From Rhizobiales bacterium CCH10-E5 (GTDB lineage Bacteria > Pseudomonadota > Alphaproteobacteria > Rhizobiales > Beijerinckiaceae): 17,647 nt of DNA. Position numbers and translations under genes: made by a program. A model generated the notes under the pieces. It searched no databases. It worked only from the letters and a program-made list of their open reading frames with translations, and was not told the DNA's origin. Below are positions 15,053 to 17,647 of this stretch, piece after piece; position 1 is the first letter of the stretch; each line of letters starts with the position of its first letter. The stretch covers positions 1-17,647 of the forward strand of contig LSIG01000049.1 of NCBI GenBank assembly GCA_001556125.1, in the 5' to 3' direction.

Positions 15053-16618
15053 ATGAGGCAGACCTTGCAGAGCTTGTTTGGCTTCGATCTCCCGACCGCG
15101 CAGAAGTGGGTCATCGCCTTCGGCGTCATCCTCGTCCTGCTCGTGCTGCTGGGTCTCTTCGCGCGGCAGATCAAGGACGGGCGGCTGCGGATCAAGGGGC
15201 AGGGCGGGGGGCGCACGCGCCAGCCGCGGCTCGGCGTGGTCGACATCCACGACCTCGACCGCCAGCGCCAGCTCGTGCTGATCCGCCGCGACAATGTCGA
15301 GCATCTGGTGATGATCGGCGGCGCCTCGGATGTCGTGGTCGAGACCAACATCGTGCGCAGCGGCGCGAGGGCGGCGCTGCCGACCCAGGCCGAGCCGCTG
15401 CCGAGCGACCGGCCGCTGCCCTTCGACACGCTGGTTCCGCCGGAACTGCTGCGTCAGGATCTGCCGCGCCAGGAGACGGCGAGGCAGGAGATGGCGAGGC
15501 AGGAGAGCGTGCGCCAGGACACGACCCGGCTGGAGAGCCTTGAGGAGCTGCGCCGCGCCACGGGTTCGGCCACACCGGTCGCCGCACCGGCTCCCGCCGC
15601 CGACACCTCCCCCCGCCAGCCGCCGCGCTCCGCCCAGGGCGCCGCCGCCATTGAGGCCGCAGTCGCTGCCGCGGCGGGCGGCGCTGCGCTCGGTGCCGTC
15701 CTGCCGAAGGATGCCGCGCCGGTGCCGGCCGCGCCCGCGCTGCAACCGCCCAACTTTGCCCGTGACCATGCGCCCGCCCCGGCGGCGAGCGCGGTCGAGC
15801 TCGACGATATGGCGCGCCAGCTCGACGAGGCGTTGAAGCGTCCGTTCTCGGCCGTGCGTCCGGCCCAGGGCCAGGTGGCTGGAAGCCCCGTCGCGCCGCC
15901 GCCGCCGACCGCTCCCGCGCCTGCCGGCACCGAGACACCCGTCCCGCCGGTCGAGCCGCCGCTGAAGGCGGCCGAACCCGTGCGCTCGGCGCCAGCCGCC
16001 AAGCCGCCGGAGTCCCCCAAGCCTGCCGAGCCCGCCAAACCGGCCGAACCGGCGAAGGCGGCCGATACCAAGCCGATCGAGACGAAGCCTGTCGACACAA
16101 AGCCGCTTGAAGCCAAGCCGGTGGCGCCGCCGCCGAAGGTCGAGCCGGTGATTGAACCGCCTGCGCCGGTGGCGCCGCCCGTCGAGGCGCCGACTCCGGC
16201 AGGCCGGGCGCTGCCGCTCGACGTCGAGGCCGAGCTGGCGATGGCACTGGGTCTCAAGCCGGAGCGAACGGGGCCGAAGCCGCCCGTCTCCGGCCCGGCA
16301 CCCACGCCGGCTCCAGTTGTGACGCCGCCGCCCGTCGCGGCCGCTCGTCCCGATTCCGCCCCGCCAGCGGCCGAACCGCCGCCTCAGAAGCCGGCGCTGC
16401 AGCCGACGACGCCCCTCCCGTCGGGGCCGGCGGCCGATCTCGAGCCCGCCCCCGCCGCCGGGCCGAAGCCGGCCGAGGCTGCGGAGGTCGAGATGGCCGA
16501 GGTCAAGGCCGCCGAACCGGCCGCGCCCGATCCCAAGACGATCGACCCGTTCTCGGTGGACGCGATCGAGGCCGAATTCGCGCGGCTGCTCGGGCGCGAC
16601 CCCAAGGCCAAGGGCTGA
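15053..16618 (+). CDS. fliO: FliO-like flagellar export protein with very long Pro/Ala-rich tail
   Basis: FliO assists assembly of the FliPQR export gate. The FliO-like part is residues 1-105. A membrane helix (about 17-37) is followed by a small beta domain, RLGVVDIHDLDRQRQLVLIRRDNVEHLVMIGGASDVVVETNIV, at 59-101, which is typical of alphaproteobacterial FliO. The rest, to residue 521, is low complexity. It holds an RQE/RQD-type repeat (134-160), KPAEPAKPAEPAK (323-335), TKPIETKPVDTKPLEAKP (339-356), and three short amphipathic segments (249-264, 389-404 and 501-517). Most FliO proteins are only about 100-150 residues. The start ATG 15053 matches the family N-terminus; the longer frame to 14939 crosses the promoter region. 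No good SD is visible. It is divergent from flgB and is followed by fliP after 145 bases. Lack of an experimental counterpart for the tail leaves its role open. Confidence 0.88.
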   Translation: MRQTLQSLFGFDLPTAQKWVIAFGVILVLLVLLGLFARQIKDGRLRIKGQGGGRTRQPRLGVVDIHDLDRQRQLVLIRRDNVEHLVMIGGASDVVVETNIVRSGARAALPTQAEPLPSDRPLPFDTLVPPELLRQDLPRQETARQEMARQESVRQDTTRLESLEELRRATGSATPVAAPAPAADTSPRQPPRSAQGAAAIEAAVAAAAGGAALGAVLPKDAAPVPAAPALQPPNFARDHAPAPAASAVELDDMARQLDEALKRPFSAVRPAQGQVAGSPVAPPPPTAPAPAGTETPVPPVEPPLKAAEPVRSAPAAKPPESPKPAEPAKPAEPAKAADTKPIETKPVDTKPLEAKPVAPPPKVEPVIEPPAPVAPPVEAPTPAGRALPLDVEAELAMALGLKPERTGPKPPVSGPAPTPAPVVTPPPVAAARPDSAPPAAEPPPQKPALQPTTPLPSGPAADLEPAPAAGPKPAEAAEVEMAEVKAAEPAAPDPKTIDPFSVDAIEAEFARLLGRDPKAKG

Positions 16619-16763
16619 GCGCTCTCCGCCCCGTTAGCGGCCGCGCGATCAACAGCTTTCGCCGCCGCGCGGCACTCTGACGCCGCCGCGCCCGTTGCTG
16701 GCGCGGCGAGGCCCGCTCTAGCGTGACGCTGCCCGATGCGTTGATTCGGGCGCAACCACGGCC
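16619..16763 (+). other. fliO-fliP spacer
   Basis: This is a GC-rich gap of 145 bases, unusually wide for fliO-fliP. I see no reading frame worth calling and no clear terminator. A GATTC (GANTC, the CcrM methylation target) lies at 16743-16747, shortly before fliP, and another is at 15017-15021 in the fliO leader. A separate fliP promoter is possible but I cannot point to one. Confidence 0.3.
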
Positions 16764-17555
16764 ATGTGCGGGACCATGATCTGCTTCTCTGCGAGATGGC
16801 GCCGCCGCCTGCGGAGCCTGCGCGCCGTGACCGGCAGGCTCGCCCTGTGGGCCGCGCTGCTGGCCGTGCCCGCCGGGCCGGCGCTGGCGCAGACGCTCTC
16901 GCTCGATCTCGGCCAGGGCGGCGGAGTGGCCGAGCGGGCGCTGCAGCTGATCGCCGTCATCACGGTGCTGTCGCTGGCGCCGTCGATCCTGATCATGGTG
17001 ACGTCCTTCACCCGGATCGTGGTGGTGCTGTCGCTGCTGCGCTCGGCGCTGGGCACGCAGACGGCGCCGCCCAACGCCGTGATCATCGGGCTCGCGGTCT
17101 TCCTCACCGGCTTCGTGATGGCGCCGACGCTGCGCGAGGCCTACACGACCGCGGTCGCGCCGCTCGTCGCCGGGCAGATCCAGCCGGCGGAGGCCTATAA
17201 TCGCGGCGTGGTGCCGTTCAAGACCTTCATGCTGCGCCATGTGCGCGAGAAGGATCTCGCGCTGTTCATGGAGATGTCGCGCGAGCCGCCCCCGGCGACG
17301 CCGCAGGACGTGCAGATCCATGTGCTGGTGCCGGCCTTCATGATCTCGGAGCTCCGGCGCGCCTTCGAGATCGGCTTCCTGCTGTTCGTGCCCTTCCTGA
17401 TCATCGACCTGGTGGTGGCCTCGATCCTGATGTCGGTGGGCATGATGATGCTGCCGCCGGTGACGGTGGCGCTGCCTTTCAAGCTGATCTTCTTCGTGCT
17501 CGTCGATGGCTGGGGACTGGTCGCCGGATCGCTGGTCAAGAGCTACGGAAGCTGA
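16764..17555 (+). CDS. fliP: Flagellar type III export protein FliP
   Basis: FliP forms the core of the FliPQR export channel in the inner membrane. From ATG 16764 it has 263 residues. FliP is unusual among gate proteins in having a cleaved signal peptide, and one is visible here: an Arg-rich stretch (11-20), a hydrophobic core (25-36) and a likely cut at ALA-Q (42/43). Typical segments follow: VITVLSLAPSILIMVTSFTR, SLLRSALGTQTAPPNAVIIG, FLTGFVMAPTLREAY, then VLVPAFMISELRRAFEIGF and PFLIIDLVVASILMSVGMMM, ending in VDGWGLVAGSLVKSY. A second in-frame ATG at 16776 is an equally possible start and would shorten the signal by 4 residues. Neither has a strong ribosome site. It lies downstream of fliO on the same strand. 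Confidence 0.97.
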   Translation: MCGTMICFSARWRRRLRSLRAVTGRLALWAALLAVPAGPALAQTLSLDLGQGGGVAERALQLIAVITVLSLAPSILIMVTSFTRIVVVLSLLRSALGTQTAPPNAVIIGLAVFLTGFVMAPTLREAYTTAVAPLVAGQIQPAEAYNRGVVPFKTFMLRHVREKDLALFMEMSREPPPATPQDVQIHVLVPAFMISELRRAFEIGFLLFVPFLIIDLVVASILMSVGMMMLPPVTVALPFKLIFFVLVDGWGLVAGSLVKSYGS

Positions 17556-17570
17556 CGGGCGGAGTCCGTC

Positions 17571-17647
17571 TCAGCTGCGCCCGGGCGGGGCGGGGGCCGG
17601 AGCGGGCGCTCCGGCAGAGGCCGCGGGCGTCGCGGCCGGTGCGGGCG
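17571..17647 (-). CDS. Possible C-terminus of a minus-strand gene, cut by window end
   Basis: On the minus strand a frame open from the window edge ends at TGA (17573-17571). It encodes an Ala/Pro-rich tail ending in APAPAPAPPGRS. Low-complexity tails of this type are common in such genomes, but random GC-rich DNA also gives Ala/Pro runs. It would be convergent with fliP, 15 bases away. A small GACGG/CCGTC hairpin (17554-17570) lies between them. There is too little sequence to name it. Confidence 0.3.
   Translation of the reverse strand, partial: PAPAATPAASAGAPAPAPAPPGRS

Noticed and set aside
15487..16490. DNA-level repeats in the fliO tail as a CRISPR or tandem array
   Set aside because: The repeats are short, imperfect and in codon register, reflecting a repetitive protein. 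There are no regular spacers.
16619..16763. Sigma-54-type promoter before fliP
   Set aside because: A TGGC...GC-like string near 16699 is present, but the spacing and fixed bases do not match the -24/-12 consensus well enough.
1..17647. tRNA, rRNA, insertion sequence, prophage or integrase
   Set aside because: I found no cloverleaf, rRNA-like stretch, transposase motif or terminal repeats of an insertion sequence. Gene content and composition look uniformly core-genome.

Overview
The window is chromosomal DNA of a GC-rich alphaproteobacterium, most likely of the order Hyphomicrobiales (Rhizobiales), perhaps Bosea-like; the genus is a guess. The evidence is the gene order flgB-flgC-fliE-fliQ-fliR-flhB-cckA, an alphaproteobacterial LexA box (GTTC-N7-GTTC) upstream of recA, a perfect CtrA box (TTAA-N7-TTAAC) upstream of flgB, and two GTCAT-type palindromic repeats of the kind scattered through such genomes.

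Layout. (1) 145-2922: a plus-strand gene of unknown function with caspase/CHAT-like (clan CD) features, convergent with two minus-strand genes. Those two are a six-helix, MloK1-like potassium channel with a degenerate cyclic-nucleotide-binding domain and, overlapping it by 4 bases, a secreted protein with two similar halves. (2) 2931-6950: housekeeping genes alaS and recA on the minus strand, separated by about 290 bases that hold a probable recA terminator and a composite palindromic repeat. An SOS operator lies upstream of recA, in the gap shared with the divergent gene. (3) 7146-8174: a DmpA-type (P1/S58) self-processing peptidase on the plus strand, followed by a second palindromic repeat. 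(4) 8370-14840: one long minus-strand run, flgB-flgC-fliE-fliQ-fliR-flhB-cckA-orf155. (5) 15053-17555: fliO and fliP on the plus strand, divergent from flgB. The last bases may hold the C-terminus of another minus-strand gene.

How the genes work together. FlgB, FlgC and FliE form the proximal rod and the MS-ring/rod junction. FliO, FliP, FliQ, FliR and FlhB build the flagellar type III export gate. CckA is the hybrid kinase that controls CtrA phosphorylation through ChpT. CtrA in turn is expected to drive flgB through the box at 14905-14920, and possibly fliO through a near-match at 14945-14960. The window therefore holds both the top kinase of the CtrA pathway and probable CtrA targets.

Most of the window is ordinary core genome. 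The parts most worth a second look are the clan-CD-like protein, the channel that has lost its cAMP-binding residues, the very long FliO tail with recurring short helices, the divergent CtrA boxes, the small membrane protein coupled to cckA, and the two palindromic repeats.
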